The position numbers and the translations under genes were made by a program. Under the pieces are notes generated by a model that was not told the origin of the DNA, ran no database searches, and saw only the letters and a list, made by a program, of their open reading frames with translations. Below, one piece after another: positions 36,199-44,957 of a stretch of 64,000 bases of DNA; position 1 is the stretch's first letter; each line of letters starts with the position of its first letter. The DNA comes from Elusimicrobiota bacterium (GTDB lineage: Bacteria; Elusimicrobiota; Elusimicrobia; UBA1565; UBA9628), in contig JACQPG010000024.1 of the NCBI GenBank assembly GCA_016207665.1, positions 1 to 64,000 on the forward strand, in the 5' to 3' direction.

Positions 36199-37245
36199 TC
36201 AGGTCATCTTGCGGGCTATGATGGTGATACCCGCGTCTTCGACCACTTCCCGCTCTATGGAAAGATCGCATTCGGCGCACCACCTCCTGACCTCCTCGGG
36301 GGATTGCCGAGCCGCGTTGGCGGGAGCGTACCAGTCGTAGTTGATATGGTTCATTTCGGCGAAGCTCAATTCGGGGTGATAAAACGCCTTCGCCACATGC
36401 CAATAGAATAGGCGTTGGATGTTGATGCGGCCCGCAGGTATGTCAAGCAAATCAATGGGGCGTGGAATGTCGATTTCAGCATTTAATTTTCCGAGGGCGA
36501 TGCCGAGTTTGGTAAGAGGCTCCAGGGCCTCCCAGGCTTTCTCTGGCGCCATCGGCTGGAGTTTTTGGCGAACATAATCGTCCGTAAACTCCCGCAAGGG
36601 GCCTTTGCGGCGATAGACATAGAACATAAATCTCCCGCCCTTCTTGAGGAGGCGCGCTAGGGACGCCAAGGCCTGCTTCGTGGAATCAGTGTGATGCAGG
36701 ACCCCTTCGGAGAAGATGATATCTACGGAGCCTGCCGGAAGAGGTAGATTGCAGATATCGGCCTGCATGAATGCCGCCTGGAACCCTCTCTCGGCGAAAC
36801 GTTCCGCCGCGGTGTCGACTGCGGTGGACACGTCGATGCCTAGATAGCGGACATGCGGCAATAAAGAGTCGAATAATTCCATAGCGGACATACCGGCGCC
36901 GCATCCGGCGTCAAGTAAAAGCGGCCTGTCGCCATGTTCGGCGACCCACGGGGCCGACTTCAGGTCTCCATATCGCTCACACAGCCAGGAGCGCATGCGC
37001 GCCAGCGAAGGATCGGAGTCAAAGGTATCTCGCCTTTTCCACTTGAATCCAAATGTCGTTTCGGTCTGCGATTGGGCCGCTGAAAGGATGGTACGGCTGC
37101 GCAGGATGCCCGTGCGGTAAACGAAGCTCTGGCCGGAGAGCGAAAGTTCATCGCCTTCTCGATGATTGGGAATTCCCAGATAGCTGCATAGCCATGGAGG
37201 AGCGAAGGATTTAGAGGTTGTGGAGGATTTCGACGATGTATTCAT
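36199..37245 (-). CDS. class I SAM-dependent methyltransferase
   Basis: 348-residue methyltransferase with an N-terminal extension of about 100 residues that includes FGFKWKRRDTF, a segment also seen in glycan-locus methyltransferases. Motif I is LLLDAGCGAGMSAMELF, then GIDVSTAVDTA, LPLPAGSVDIIFSEGVLHH and LLKKGGRFMFYVY. The C-terminal tail probably recognises the substrate. Its start overlaps the aminotransferase gene by 35 bases, unusually long; a shorter downstream start is possible but would remove conserved N-terminal residues. Target unknown. Confidence 0.87.
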   Translation of the reverse strand: MNTSSKSSTTSKSFAPPWLCSYLGIPNHREGDELSLSGQSFVYRTGILRSRTILSAAQSQTETTFGFKWKRRDTFDSDPSLARMRSWLCERYGDLKSAPWVAEHGDRPLLLDAGCGAGMSAMELFDSLLPHVRYLGIDVSTAVDTAAERFAERGFQAAFMQADICNLPLPAGSVDIIFSEGVLHHTDSTKQALASLARLLKKGGRFMFYVYRRKGPLREFTDDYVRQKLQPMAPEKAWEALEPLTKLGIALGKLNAEIDIPRPIDLLDIPAGRINIQRLFYWHVAKAFYHPELSFAEMNHINYDWYAPANAARQSPEEVRRWCAECDLSIEREVVEDAGITIIARKMT

Positions 37246-38350
37246 AGTCTCTTTTTTTCATCCGGTTATGCAGCGGCAGCGCCATCGTATTAGCGTCGCA
37301 GTCACGGGCTGCCGGGAAGTGTTCTGGCTTGAGTCCGAGGCGATCGCGGTAGTAACCAAGCATGTGCACCGCGTGCGTTCCGGGCCGTGTGGCAATGCCG
37401 GCGGCCTGCAGGCGCTCCATGATCTTATCGCGGGTCATGGGAGATTTTGTGGGATCGACATAGGTGACGAAAGCCTGCCAAGCATGGGTGCCGTTCTCTG
37501 GGAAGACTGGCATACGGAGCCATCCCAAATTTGCGAGGGTCTCCCGGTAATATTCGGCGTATTGATGACGCTCCTCGATAAAGCGGTCGAGCTTAGCGAG
37601 TTGCGCGAGGCCGATAGCGCCCTGTAGGTCGGTCATACGATAATTGTAGCCCAGGAGGTTAAATTGTGGTAGCAGGTAGGGACGTGGGCCTTTGTGGCGC
37701 TGTTCTTCGGAGACGGAGGCGCCATGGTTTCTAAGCATGTTGACCACTTCGGCGAGCCGGCCGTCGTTGGTTGTGACCATTCCGCCTTCCCCGGTGGTGA
37801 TTGACTTTCGAGGGTGAAATGAGAATGCGGCCGCGTCACCCAGAGCGCCGGCGAAGGTTCTCTTGTAGCTGGCTCCGGCAGCACAGGCGGCGTCCTCGAT
37901 GATCTTTATCCCAGCAGGGACGATGGCGCGTATGGCGTCCATGTCGGCGCAGAGACCAAAGAGATGGACGGCGATGACCGCGCGTGTTTTTGATGTTAGC
38001 TTACGCGCCAAGTCGACGGGATCGATATTGTTGGTCGCCCGATCGACGTCGACGAACACCACGGTGGCGCCACAGTAGAGCACGACGTTGGCCGTCGCCA
38101 CCCAGGTGAAAGCCGGGACGATCACTTCGTCTCCCGGACCGATGCCCATCGCGGCCAAGATAAGATGTAGGCCAGTCGTGCAACTGGTGGTGGCAAGGGC
38201 ATGTGCCACCCCGTGCCGTTTGGCAAACGCCTTCTCGAAAGCGGCGACCTTGGCGCCTTGGGTAAGCCAGCCCGTCATCAGCGGCTCACGGCAAGCCTGC
38301 CACTCTTCTTCGCCGGTGGACGGGAGGGATATTTGGATAGAGCGGTCCAT
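37211..38350 (-). CDS. DegT/DnrJ/EryC1/StrS-type sugar aminotransferase
   Basis: 379-residue PLP-dependent sugar aminotransferase. TSCTTGLHLILAAMGIGPGDEVIVPAFTWVATAN is the N-terminal pattern (quoted in parts: TTGLHLIL, GDEVIVPAFTW), IIEDAACAAG supplies the PLP Asp, and FSFHPRKSITTGEGGM holds the catalytic Lys. The second half retains family segments such as NYRMTDLQGAIGLAQL. It starts at ATG 38350 with AGGAGA 7 bases upstream; the longer frame to 38422 would run into the epimerase gene. It is 8 bases from that epimerase, which may supply its 4-keto sugar. Confidence 0.92.
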   Translation of the reverse strand: MDRSIQISLPSTGEEEWQACREPLMTGWLTQGAKVAAFEKAFAKRHGVAHALATTSCTTGLHLILAAMGIGPGDEVIVPAFTWVATANVVLYCGATVVFVDVDRATNNIDPVDLARKLTSKTRAVIAVHLFGLCADMDAIRAIVPAGIKIIEDAACAAGASYKRTFAGALGDAAAFSFHPRKSITTGEGGMVTTNDGRLAEVVNMLRNHGASVSEEQRHKGPRPYLLPQFNLLGYNYRMTDLQGAIGLAQLAKLDRFIEERHQYAEYYRETLANLGWLRMPVFPENGTHAWQAFVTYVDPTKSPMTRDKIMERLQAAGIATRPGTHAVHMLGYYRDRLGLKPEHFPAARDCDANTMALPLHNRMKKRDYEYIVEILHNL

Positions 38351-38358
38351 ACGGTCTC

Positions 38359-39360
38359 CTAGGTCTGCAGGCTGACGGCTTGGCGCCGGGCTTCGACTTC
38401 CCGCATGTTGGCGGCTCTCCAATCAATGAGGCGCTGGAGCCCCTCCCGGAGCGGAAGAGCGGCGGTAAAGCCGATCTCCGCCGCGGCGCGCTTGGGACAA
38501 CCTATGCGGTTGCGCACGAGCGTGGCTTGGCTGCGAGGGGCGAATTTGATAGGTTGGCCGCAGCCGGTCAGATCAAGCAGAATTTCCGCCAGCTCTTTCA
38601 AGGAAGTTCGCTTTCCAGTGCCGACGTTATAGAAACGATCGGTCGAGGTTGCCTTCATGGCGCAGACGTTAGCGTTGGCGCAATCCTCAACGGCGACGAA
38701 ATCGAAGGCTTCCGAGCCATCTCCAAGGATGGTCGGCCCTTCCCCCCGGTCGATGGCGTCGAGCATCTTCATGATGACGGCAATGTAGGCGCCATGATAG
38801 TCCTGGCGTGGTCCGTAGACGTTCATGTAGCGCAGGCCAACATAGTTTAGACCATATCGGTGATGAAAGGCGCGCAGCATGGCCTCGCCGGCGATTTTGG
38901 TGGCGCCGTAGAAGTTCTTGTTGTTAAAAGGATGATCTTCGGTCATAGGTTCTTGCACGGCGTCGCCATAGACGGAGGCCGAAGAGGAATAGACTAGGCG
39001 CTTGACTCGAGTTTTAACGCAAGCCTCCATGACGTTGAAGGTTCCTCGCACGTTGACGTCGAAGGCGCTGCGTGGAAACTCGTGGCACTGGAGCAGCCAG
39101 AGGGCGGCGAAATGGAATACGCCGTCTGCGCCGGCCAAAGCGGTCTCCAGAATATCGGTTTGCAATATGTCTCCACCTATGTCAAATATCTTGACGCGAG
39201 GATCATCGAGCGCGTTGGCGAGGTTCTCGACCCTACCCCGCACGAAATTATCATAGATCAAGATATCCCGTACGTCTTCCTTCAGGAGCCTATCAACTGT
39301 ATGCGAACCGATAAGCCCGGCTCCGCCGATGAGTACTAGTCTTTTGCCCGTCAACTCCAT
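38359..39360 (-). CDS. NAD-dependent nucleotide-sugar epimerase/dehydratase
   Basis: 333-residue extended SDR. GGAGLIGSH is the NAD-binding motif (residues 12-20), SSSASVYGD supplies the catalytic Ser and FYGATKIAGE the Tyr-x-x-x-Lys. It resembles UDP-glucose 4-epimerases and WbpP-like enzymes, with LRYMNVYGPRQ and FDFVAVEDCANAN also present. It starts at ATG 39360 with GGAGG 6 bases upstream. Reaction could be 4-epimerisation or dehydration of a UDP-sugar; the adjacent aminotransferase suggests a linked amino-sugar pathway. Confidence 0.9.
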   Translation of the reverse strand: MELTGKRLVLIGGAGLIGSHTVDRLLKEDVRDILIYDNFVRGRVENLANALDDPRVKIFDIGGDILQTDILETALAGADGVFHFAALWLLQCHEFPRSAFDVNVRGTFNVMEACVKTRVKRLVYSSSASVYGDAVQEPMTEDHPFNNKNFYGATKIAGEAMLRAFHHRYGLNYVGLRYMNVYGPRQDYHGAYIAVIMKMLDAIDRGEGPTILGDGSEAFDFVAVEDCANANVCAMKATSTDRFYNVGTGKRTSLKELAEILLDLTGCGQPIKFAPRSQATLVRNRIGCPKRAAAEIGFTAALPLREGLQRLIDWRAANMREVEARRQAVSLQT

Positions 39361-39397
39361 GCGGCACCTCCGTTCAAAAAGTTACCCAAACCATGGA

Positions 39398-40555
39398 TCA
39401 GCCTCGGGTTGCTCGAGACAGAGATAAGACGACGGCCTCTTGCTGTGCGGGCGTTAGCTCCGGGAAAACTGGAATCGCGAGAGAATCCGCAGAGACCTTC
39501 TCCGACAAAGGGAAATCACCACGTTTATAGCCTAGTTTGTTGAAGCACTCCTGCAAGTGGAACGGGACCGGGTAATAAACTTCCCAGCTATTGCCTTCGG
39601 CGCGCAGTCGCTGCTGGAGGCGGTCCCTCTCGGAGACTTGGATGACGAATTGATTATAGATGTGATAATGCCTTGTCCCAGAGCTCTGATACACAGCCTT
39701 GGGCAAAATTACGTCCTTCAACCCGCTCTTGGCGAAAAGGTCTTCGTATCTCCGCGCATTTTGCTGCCTCTTCTGGGTCCATTCGTCGAGATGTTTAATT
39801 TTCACGAGCAGAATGGCCGCATGTAGGGTATCCAGACGAAAGTTGCCGCCTATGAATTTGTGATAATACTTCGTCTTGCTTCCGTGATTGCGTAGAATCC
39901 GCAGCCGTTCGGCTAGATCAGCATCGTTGGTGACAACCATGCCGGCATCGCCTAGGGCGCCCAGATTCTTACTCGGGAAAAATGAAAAACATCCGATGTC
40001 TCCCATGGATCCTGCCTTCATCCCATTCTTGTACTCGGCTCCGATGGCTTGCGCGGCATCCTCTACAACTCTCAACCCATGTCGACGCGCAATATCGAGT
40101 ATGGGTGCCATATCGGCGCATTGGCCAAAAAGATGGACGGGGATAATGGCTCTGGTCCGAGGTGTGACCGCTTGCGCAATGCCGTTTGGATCGATGTTGA
40201 ATGTCGAGGGATCTATGTCGACGAACACGGGTTTTGCCCCTAGCCGGACGATGGCTCCGGCCGTAGCGAAGAAGGAATAAGTGCTGGTGATGACTTCGTC
40301 TCCGGGTTTAATGTTAATTGCCATCAGCGCGATGAGCAAGGCATCTGTTCCAGAAGACACACCGACCGCGTGTTTAACCTTGCAATAGGCCGCTGCGGCT
40401 GACTCGAATGCGGAGACCTCGGGACCATTGATGAAATGCCCATGGTCCATGACGCGGGCAATGGCGGCGTCTAACTCGGCGCGCAAAACGCGATGCTGAA
40501 CGTTCAAGTCTAGCATTGGTACCGAGGGCGGCGCTTCAACCCTTGAGTTCGTCAT
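39398..40555 (-). CDS. DegT-type aminotransferase, WbpE-like
   Basis: 385-residue PLP-dependent sugar aminotransferase. LDLNVQHRVLRAELDAAI, then ISSGTDALLIALMA-like VSSGTDALLIALMA, GDEVITSTYSFFATAGAI, VVEDAAQAIGAEYK and FSFFPSKNLGALGDAGM with the catalytic Lys. This pattern matches WbpE/WlbC, which aminates UDP-3-keto-GlcNAc uronate using glutamate. The WlbA-like gene at 2172 would make that keto sugar, and the WbpD-like acetyltransferase gene overlaps its start by 20 bases. Start ATG 40555; ATG 40516 would also be possible. Confidence 0.9.
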   Translation of the reverse strand: MTNSRVEAPPSVPMLDLNVQHRVLRAELDAAIARVMDHGHFINGPEVSAFESAAAAYCKVKHAVGVSSGTDALLIALMAINIKPGDEVITSTYSFFATAGAIVRLGAKPVFVDIDPSTFNIDPNGIAQAVTPRTRAIIPVHLFGQCADMAPILDIARRHGLRVVEDAAQAIGAEYKNGMKAGSMGDIGCFSFFPSKNLGALGDAGMVVTNDADLAERLRILRNHGSKTKYYHKFIGGNFRLDTLHAAILLVKIKHLDEWTQKRQQNARRYEDLFAKSGLKDVILPKAVYQSSGTRHYHIYNQFVIQVSERDRLQQRLRAEGNSWEVYYPVPFHLQECFNKLGYKRGDFPLSEKVSADSLAIPVFPELTPAQQEAVVLSLSRATRG

Positions 40556-41207
40556 AGGTCTTTTCTCCTTTGGTCAAACCAGCCGGGAGAGCCGCCTCCT
40601 CATCTAAATCCAGGCACCGTAGCATTCCGGTGGATACTTCCTTGTACCTATAACGGCTCTCGGGACAGCGGAGTACACCGTCTGCATCTGGGTTCTTGAG
40701 CAGATGTCCGTGTCGGCTCATCCAGCCTCTTTGGCGTGCTGGATTTCCCATGACCAGGGCATAGTCCGGTACATCCTTGACTACGACCGCGCCAGCCGCC
40801 ACAAAACAATAGCGGCCCAGCGTAACGCCGCAGACGATGGTAGCATTGGCGCCGACGGTTGCGCCTCGGCGCAGCAGCGTCTTCTCGTATAGCGAGTGGC
40901 GGTTGACTTGAGAGCGCGGATTGGTGACGTTCGTCAGGACACAGGATGGGCCGAGAAAGACGTCGTCCTCAATCAGAGTACCTGTATAGACGGATACGTT
41001 GTTTTGAATCTTGACGTTGTCGCCGATGACGACGTCGTTGGCTACATGGCAGTTTTGCCCGAGAATGCAATTGCGCCCGAGGCGAGCCCCCGTAAGGACG
41101 TGGGAAAAATGCCAGATTTTCGTGCCGGCACCTATTATACAGGGTTCATCGACGTAAGCGGATTCATGGACTTTCACATCCTTGGCCAGCCAAGCTGCTT
41201 TGAACAT
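40536..41207 (-). CDS. acetyltransferase, WbpD/WlbB-like hexapeptide repeat
   Basis: 223-residue left-handed beta-helix acyltransferase with many hexapeptide repeats (for example VHESAYVDEPCIIGAGTKIW, CILGQNCHVANDVVIGDNVK, ATVGANATIVCGVTLGRYCF). WbpD/WlbB N-acetylates C3-amino UDP-GlcNAcA, directly after WbpE, and the WbpE-like gene follows here. The C-terminal extension after PARQRGWMSRHG is also found in WlbB/WbpD proteins. It starts at ATG 41207, 46 bases from the WbpM-like gene. Confidence 0.9.
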   Translation of the reverse strand: MFKAAWLAKDVKVHESAYVDEPCIIGAGTKIWHFSHVLTGARLGRNCILGQNCHVANDVVIGDNVKIQNNVSVYTGTLIEDDVFLGPSCVLTNVTNPRSQVNRHSLYEKTLLRRGATVGANATIVCGVTLGRYCFVAAGAVVVKDVPDYALVMGNPARQRGWMSRHGHLLKNPDADGVLRCPESRYRYKEVSTGMLRCLDLDEEAALPAGLTKGEKTYDELKG

Positions 41208-41253
41208 GGGATTCGATTGAGTGTTCAGGATGGAATCTTGTCAGAAAATATTG

Positions 41254-43143
41254 TCAGCTTGTCTGAGCTTTTGTAAGCGGTTGGACTTGGTGGGCAGCGG
41301 CGGGTGCGAAGCTCGGTGCCAATTCCTTTAGCTTTTCAACCAGCACCTTTGGGTCAGGGTGGCGGCTTGCCATTCCGATGTCTATAATCCAACTTTCCAT
41401 ATCGGATACTGCTGGACTATCTGAGCGAAGAATCATGATAGAGGGATGCCCTGAATCATCGCAGATGCTTGGATCTTCCATCAGGTCCTCGTCTAGTTTC
41501 TCGCCTTGCTTCAGTCCCGTAAAACGGATTTCAATATCTCTAGCAGGCTCAAGACCTGAGAGTAAAATCAAATTTTTCGCCATGTCAAGGATTTTGACTG
41601 GAGTGCCCATCTTCAGAATAAAAATTTCGCCGCCTTTGGCCATTGATATAGCTTGAAGGATAAGCTGTACTGATTCTTCAACTGTCATGAAATAACGTTT
41701 TACATCTGGATGCGTGACAGTAATGGGGCCACCCGCCGATATCTGTCTTTGGAATATTTCAAGAACTGATCCCGAACTACCAAGCACATTGCCAAAACGA
41801 ACCGTGACGAACCTTGTCTTGGTCGAAAGACGGGAAAAGTTCTTGACGATCAGCTCCGCGACGCGTTTGGTCGCGCCCATAACACTTGATGGCTTTACGG
41901 CTTTGTCGGTGGAAACCAAAAGAAATGCTTCAGCCTCATATTTTTGCGCGGCACGAGCGACGTAATAAGTTCCCAGAATATTATTACCCACTCCCTCTTG
42001 GACATTGAATTCTAGCTGGTGAACATGTTTATGAGCGGCTGCATGGAGTACAACCGTTGGTTTGTATTGAGAGAAAAGGCGATCGACCATGACTTGATCT
42101 CGAATATCACCCAACACGGAGACAATCTTGTGATCAACGGCTCTTTCTTGAAGTTCGGACTCAATGTAAAACAACGACGTGGCGTGGCTTTCCACCAGAA
42201 CAAGCCTGCTGGGATTGTATTGCAGCACCTGACGACTGAGTTCTGATCCGATGGTGCCTCCCGCCCCGGTCACCAATACCACCTTGTTGGCGAGAGATTC
42301 GCTGATTTTTGCGAGATCTAGCTTAACAATATCGCGATTGAGAAGATCGGCAGGTCTGACTTGTCTGGGCGAGCGTTCGGCAAGGGGGGCTTTCAACATC
42401 TCATCCAAACCCGGGGCAATTTTAAGTTCAGGCTTGCTAGACGAATTCCGCAGTGCATCTATGATGGTGCGGACAATTTCTCCGCGTCTAGACGCGATCG
42501 CTATTACGACTTCGTGAATCTGATGCATTTCCAATATGCGGCACAGTACCCGTGTGCCCCCAAATACTGGCCGTCCATGAATACGCATCCCCCATTTAGA
42601 CATGTCGTCATCGATAAAACCAACGACGTTGTAACAGGGCTCCTTGGTCTTGAGCATCTGACGCAAAAGACTCTCACCCAATTCTCCCGCACCTACGAGG
42701 AGAACGTTTCTGTGTTTGCCAGAGTAGGTTCTTGGCATGCTTAGATATGTTTTTATTAAGCGAATTCCGAAGCGAGTTCCACAAACCCCTAAGAAGGCAA
42801 GGATAGGGTGTAAAAGAAGCACGGCTCGAGGGAACTGGGCCTGCTTTATGAACAAAATGGCTGTAGCTGTTAGAATCCCGCTTGCGGTAACTGCTTTTGT
42901 GATATTGAGCAAATCCGCAAAACTAGAAAAGTAATAAATTCCGCGATAAAGAGAAAAAGCATGGAACGCGATTATATACGTTATAAGAAAAGGAACGGTC
43001 TGCCAGACGAGCTCCCAATTTGCAAGTTCAATGTTAAAATCAAAACGAAGCAGAAAGGCAAGGAAATAAGTACCAAAAACCGTCGCGATATCAAATAAAA
43101 TCACGCCCAGTCGTCTGGGAGTGTAGCGAATATGTGTAGGCAT
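41254..43143 (-). CDS. wbpM: nucleoside-diphosphate-sugar 4,6-dehydratase, WbpM/CapD-like
   Basis: 629-residue integral membrane SDR. Four N-terminal hydrophobic helices (about 10-120) precede a first Rossmann region (LVGAGELGESLL) and the catalytic SDR domain: VTGAGGTIGSELSRQ, then LLVSTDKAVKPSSVMGATKR, where Met replaces the usual Tyr as in WbpM-type dehydratases (SMK triad). These enzymes convert UDP-GlcNAc to UDP-4-keto-6-deoxy-GlcNAc for QuiNAc, FucNAc and related sugars. ATG 43143 is used; a TATAAT lies 7 bases upstream. It heads the long minus-strand series, so its promoter may drive about 21 kb. Confidence 0.93.
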   Translation of the reverse strand: MPTHIRYTPRRLGVILFDIATVFGTYFLAFLLRFDFNIELANWELVWQTVPFLITYIIAFHAFSLYRGIYYFSSFADLLNITKAVTASGILTATAILFIKQAQFPRAVLLLHPILAFLGVCGTRFGIRLIKTYLSMPRTYSGKHRNVLLVGAGELGESLLRQMLKTKEPCYNVVGFIDDDMSKWGMRIHGRPVFGGTRVLCRILEMHQIHEVVIAIASRRGEIVRTIIDALRNSSSKPELKIAPGLDEMLKAPLAERSPRQVRPADLLNRDIVKLDLAKISESLANKVVLVTGAGGTIGSELSRQVLQYNPSRLVLVESHATSLFYIESELQERAVDHKIVSVLGDIRDQVMVDRLFSQYKPTVVLHAAAHKHVHQLEFNVQEGVGNNILGTYYVARAAQKYEAEAFLLVSTDKAVKPSSVMGATKRVAELIVKNFSRLSTKTRFVTVRFGNVLGSSGSVLEIFQRQISAGGPITVTHPDVKRYFMTVEESVQLILQAISMAKGGEIFILKMGTPVKILDMAKNLILLSGLEPARDIEIRFTGLKQGEKLDEDLMEDPSICDDSGHPSIMILRSDSPAVSDMESWIIDIGMASRHPDPKVLVEKLKELAPSFAPAAAHQVQPLTKAQTS

Positions 43144-43150
43144 CACGACT

Positions 43151-43156
43151 ATTATA
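43151..43156 (-). promoter_or_regulatory. putative -10 element of the minus-strand glycan operon
   Basis: A consensus TATAAT on the minus strand ends 7 bases before the WbpM-like ATG. It overlaps the stop codon region of the upstream LhgO-like gene. No clear -35 box is seen at the expected distance, so activity is inferred only from the hexamer and its position at an operon head. Confidence 0.4.
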
Positions 43157-44381
43157 TATCATTAACGGAAATCGGTGTGTAGCTGCTGGCATTGGGAGAG
43201 GTTGCTATATAACTTGAAAAGGGCAACGAGCAGGTCAATGCCGGGCTCACCGCGTTGAGCACGTGCCTGCTTCGAGGGGTTTGCTCGATCAGCATATCAT
43301 CGACGAGCCGGCCGTCGGAGCCGATCATCTGAGCCCGTATCCCCGCGTGGCTGTAGCGGACATCCGCGGCGCGCAACTCCGGGACTAAACGGCGTGCGTC
43401 CCGCACCAACGATCTTTTAAAAACCGCTTTGCGCCATTCGCGCCGGGCTAGGTCTAGGAATCGGGGGGAAAGGAGCATTCTCCAAAAGGCCCTGTCTCCG
43501 GCCATTTGCCGCAGATCGTCCAGGTTGAACGAAAATCGCCCGTAGCTCTCTCGGCTGAGGGCGATGGCGGCTCCGGGGCCCACCAATACCCGGCCATCGA
43601 AGGTTCGGGAAAAATGAGGGCCTAAAAATGGGAATTGCGGGTCGGGAGCGGGATAAATATGGGCTCGGGTCAGATGCCGGCGTTGCGGCGTGAGCTCGTA
43701 ATAGTCGCCCCGGAATGGGATGATGCGATAGTCTCGGCAAAGCCCCATCATCTGAGCGATGCGATCGGCCTGCAAGCCCCCGGCGCCGAGAAAGAAACCG
43801 CATTGGAGGACGCGGCGGCTGGTAGTGATCTCCACGTGCCGGGCGGTCTCTTTTAGGCCGGTGATTTGCTCGCCCAGCGAGATCTCAGCCCCTTTGGAGC
43901 GGATTTCCTCACCCAGCGCGGCGACATAACCCTTGGAATCGAAGCTGGCGGCCTCCGGAGCGAGCAAGCCGGCCAGGCCGCGGGCATGGGGTTCGATCTG
44001 CGTGATGCCCTTCTCATCCACCCACTCGGCCTTGGCCCCGTTGGCCTTGGCTCGTTCAAGAAGGGTCTTGAGAACCGCGATCTCGGGCTCGGTGCGGGCG
44101 ACTACGAGTATGCCGTCTTGCACCATCGGGATATTCCGCTCGAGGCAGAATTCCCGCAGCCGGCGATTGCCTTCGACCACGAGCTTGGCCTTGAGGGTTC
44201 CGGGCTTCTGGTTGTAGCCGGCGTGGATGACTCCGCTGTTGCGGCCGCTTTGGTGAAAGGCGAGCTCTTTCTCCTTTTCGATCAAGCAGAGCTTGAGCCC
44301 GGGATTCTGGAGTAGTATGGCCCGGGCCGCGGCGCAGCCGATCACGCCGCCGCCGGCGACGACTATGTCGTAGTTGTCCAT
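43152..44381 (-). CDS. lhgO: L-2-hydroxyglutarate oxidase-like FAD oxidoreductase
   Basis: 409-residue FAD-dependent oxidoreductase of the DAO/LhgO family. IVVAGGGVIGCAAA is the FAD-binding GxGxxG region, then GRNSGVIHAGYNQKPGTLKA and VRYSHAGIRAQM are LhgO-like segments. It oxidises L-2-hydroxyglutarate to 2-oxoglutarate, possibly feeding electrons to quinone. ATG 44381 (MDNYDIV) is chosen; the longer frame to 44465 adds a basic Pro/Arg-rich tail that overlaps the upstream gene and is not family-like. It marks the edge between GC-rich core genes and the lower-GC glycan island. Confidence 0.88.
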   Translation of the reverse strand: MDNYDIVVAGGGVIGCAAARAILLQNPGLKLCLIEKEKELAFHQSGRNSGVIHAGYNQKPGTLKAKLVVEGNRRLREFCLERNIPMVQDGILVVARTEPEIAVLKTLLERAKANGAKAEWVDEKGITQIEPHARGLAGLLAPEAASFDSKGYVAALGEEIRSKGAEISLGEQITGLKETARHVEITTSRRVLQCGFFLGAGGLQADRIAQMMGLCRDYRIIPFRGDYYELTPQRRHLTRAHIYPAPDPQFPFLGPHFSRTFDGRVLVGPGAAIALSRESYGRFSFNLDDLRQMAGDRAFWRMLLSPRFLDLARREWRKAVFKRSLVRDARRLVPELRAADVRYSHAGIRAQMIGSDGRLVDDMLIEQTPRSRHVLNAVSPALTCSLPFSSYIATSPNASSYTPISVNDI

Positions 44382-44397
44382 CACCTCGGGGGCCAGC

Positions 44398-44940
44398 CTA
44401 GGGCGTGGTAGGGGCGGGCTCGGGCGCCGGCGTCGTAGCCGACTCCTTGGGCTTTTCCTCGGCATGTTTCATCTTGCGGCGTTCGCCGCGGCGCTTGGCG
44501 CGGCGCTCGCGCCAGATGGGGGCGGTGCCCTTGCGGAAGTCGCGGTGAAGGGATTCCTCGTCCTGGCGGTGGTCCTGGCGCTTCTGGCGATGCTCGTTCT
44601 CGAATTGGACGCGTTTTTCGCGTTGCTCCTTGTTGAAGCGCTCGAGCTCGGCCTGGCGCTGATCGGCGGCTTTGGACTTGAGTCCGTCGAGAAAGGCCTT
44701 GCGCTCCTCCACCATCTTCTTTTCAAAGGCCACGCGCTCCTCCTTCATCTTGGCGCGGAATTCCTGCTGGCGGGAGTGATGGGATTCGATCCTCTCGAGG
44801 GTCTTGGTTAGATAGTCGTCCAGGCGCTTCTTGCGCTCCTCGATGCCGGCCTCGTCGAGCGCGGGCTCGGGCTGGGGGGGAGCGTCTTGCGCGTGGGCTA
44901 CGGGCGCGAAGAGGCATGCGGCCAATAATAGCTTGATCAT
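44398..44940 (-). CDS. exported coiled-coil protein of unknown function
   Basis: 180-residue protein not recognised as a known family. A signal peptide is clear (LLLAACLFAPVAHAQDAP; cleavage after AHA near residue 17). The mature part is almost entirely charged: Lys, Arg, Glu and Gln heptads with strong coiled-coil character (about 30-140), then a Pro/Thr/Ala tail. It lies directly downstream of tolB (17-base gap) and may be co-expressed with the Tol-Pal genes, so a periplasmic role near peptidoglycan or the outer membrane is possible. TolA-like sequence was considered, but there is no membrane anchor or TolA C-terminal domain. Confidence 0.72.
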   Translation of the reverse strand: MIKLLLAACLFAPVAHAQDAPPQPEPALDEAGIEERKKRLDDYLTKTLERIESHHSRQQEFRAKMKEERVAFEKKMVEERKAFLDGLKSKAADQRQAELERFNKEQREKRVQFENEHRQKRQDHRQDEESLHRDFRKGTAPIWRERRAKRRGERRKMKHAEEKPKESATTPAPEPAPTTP

Positions 44941-44957
44941 GATTCCCTATACCTCCG

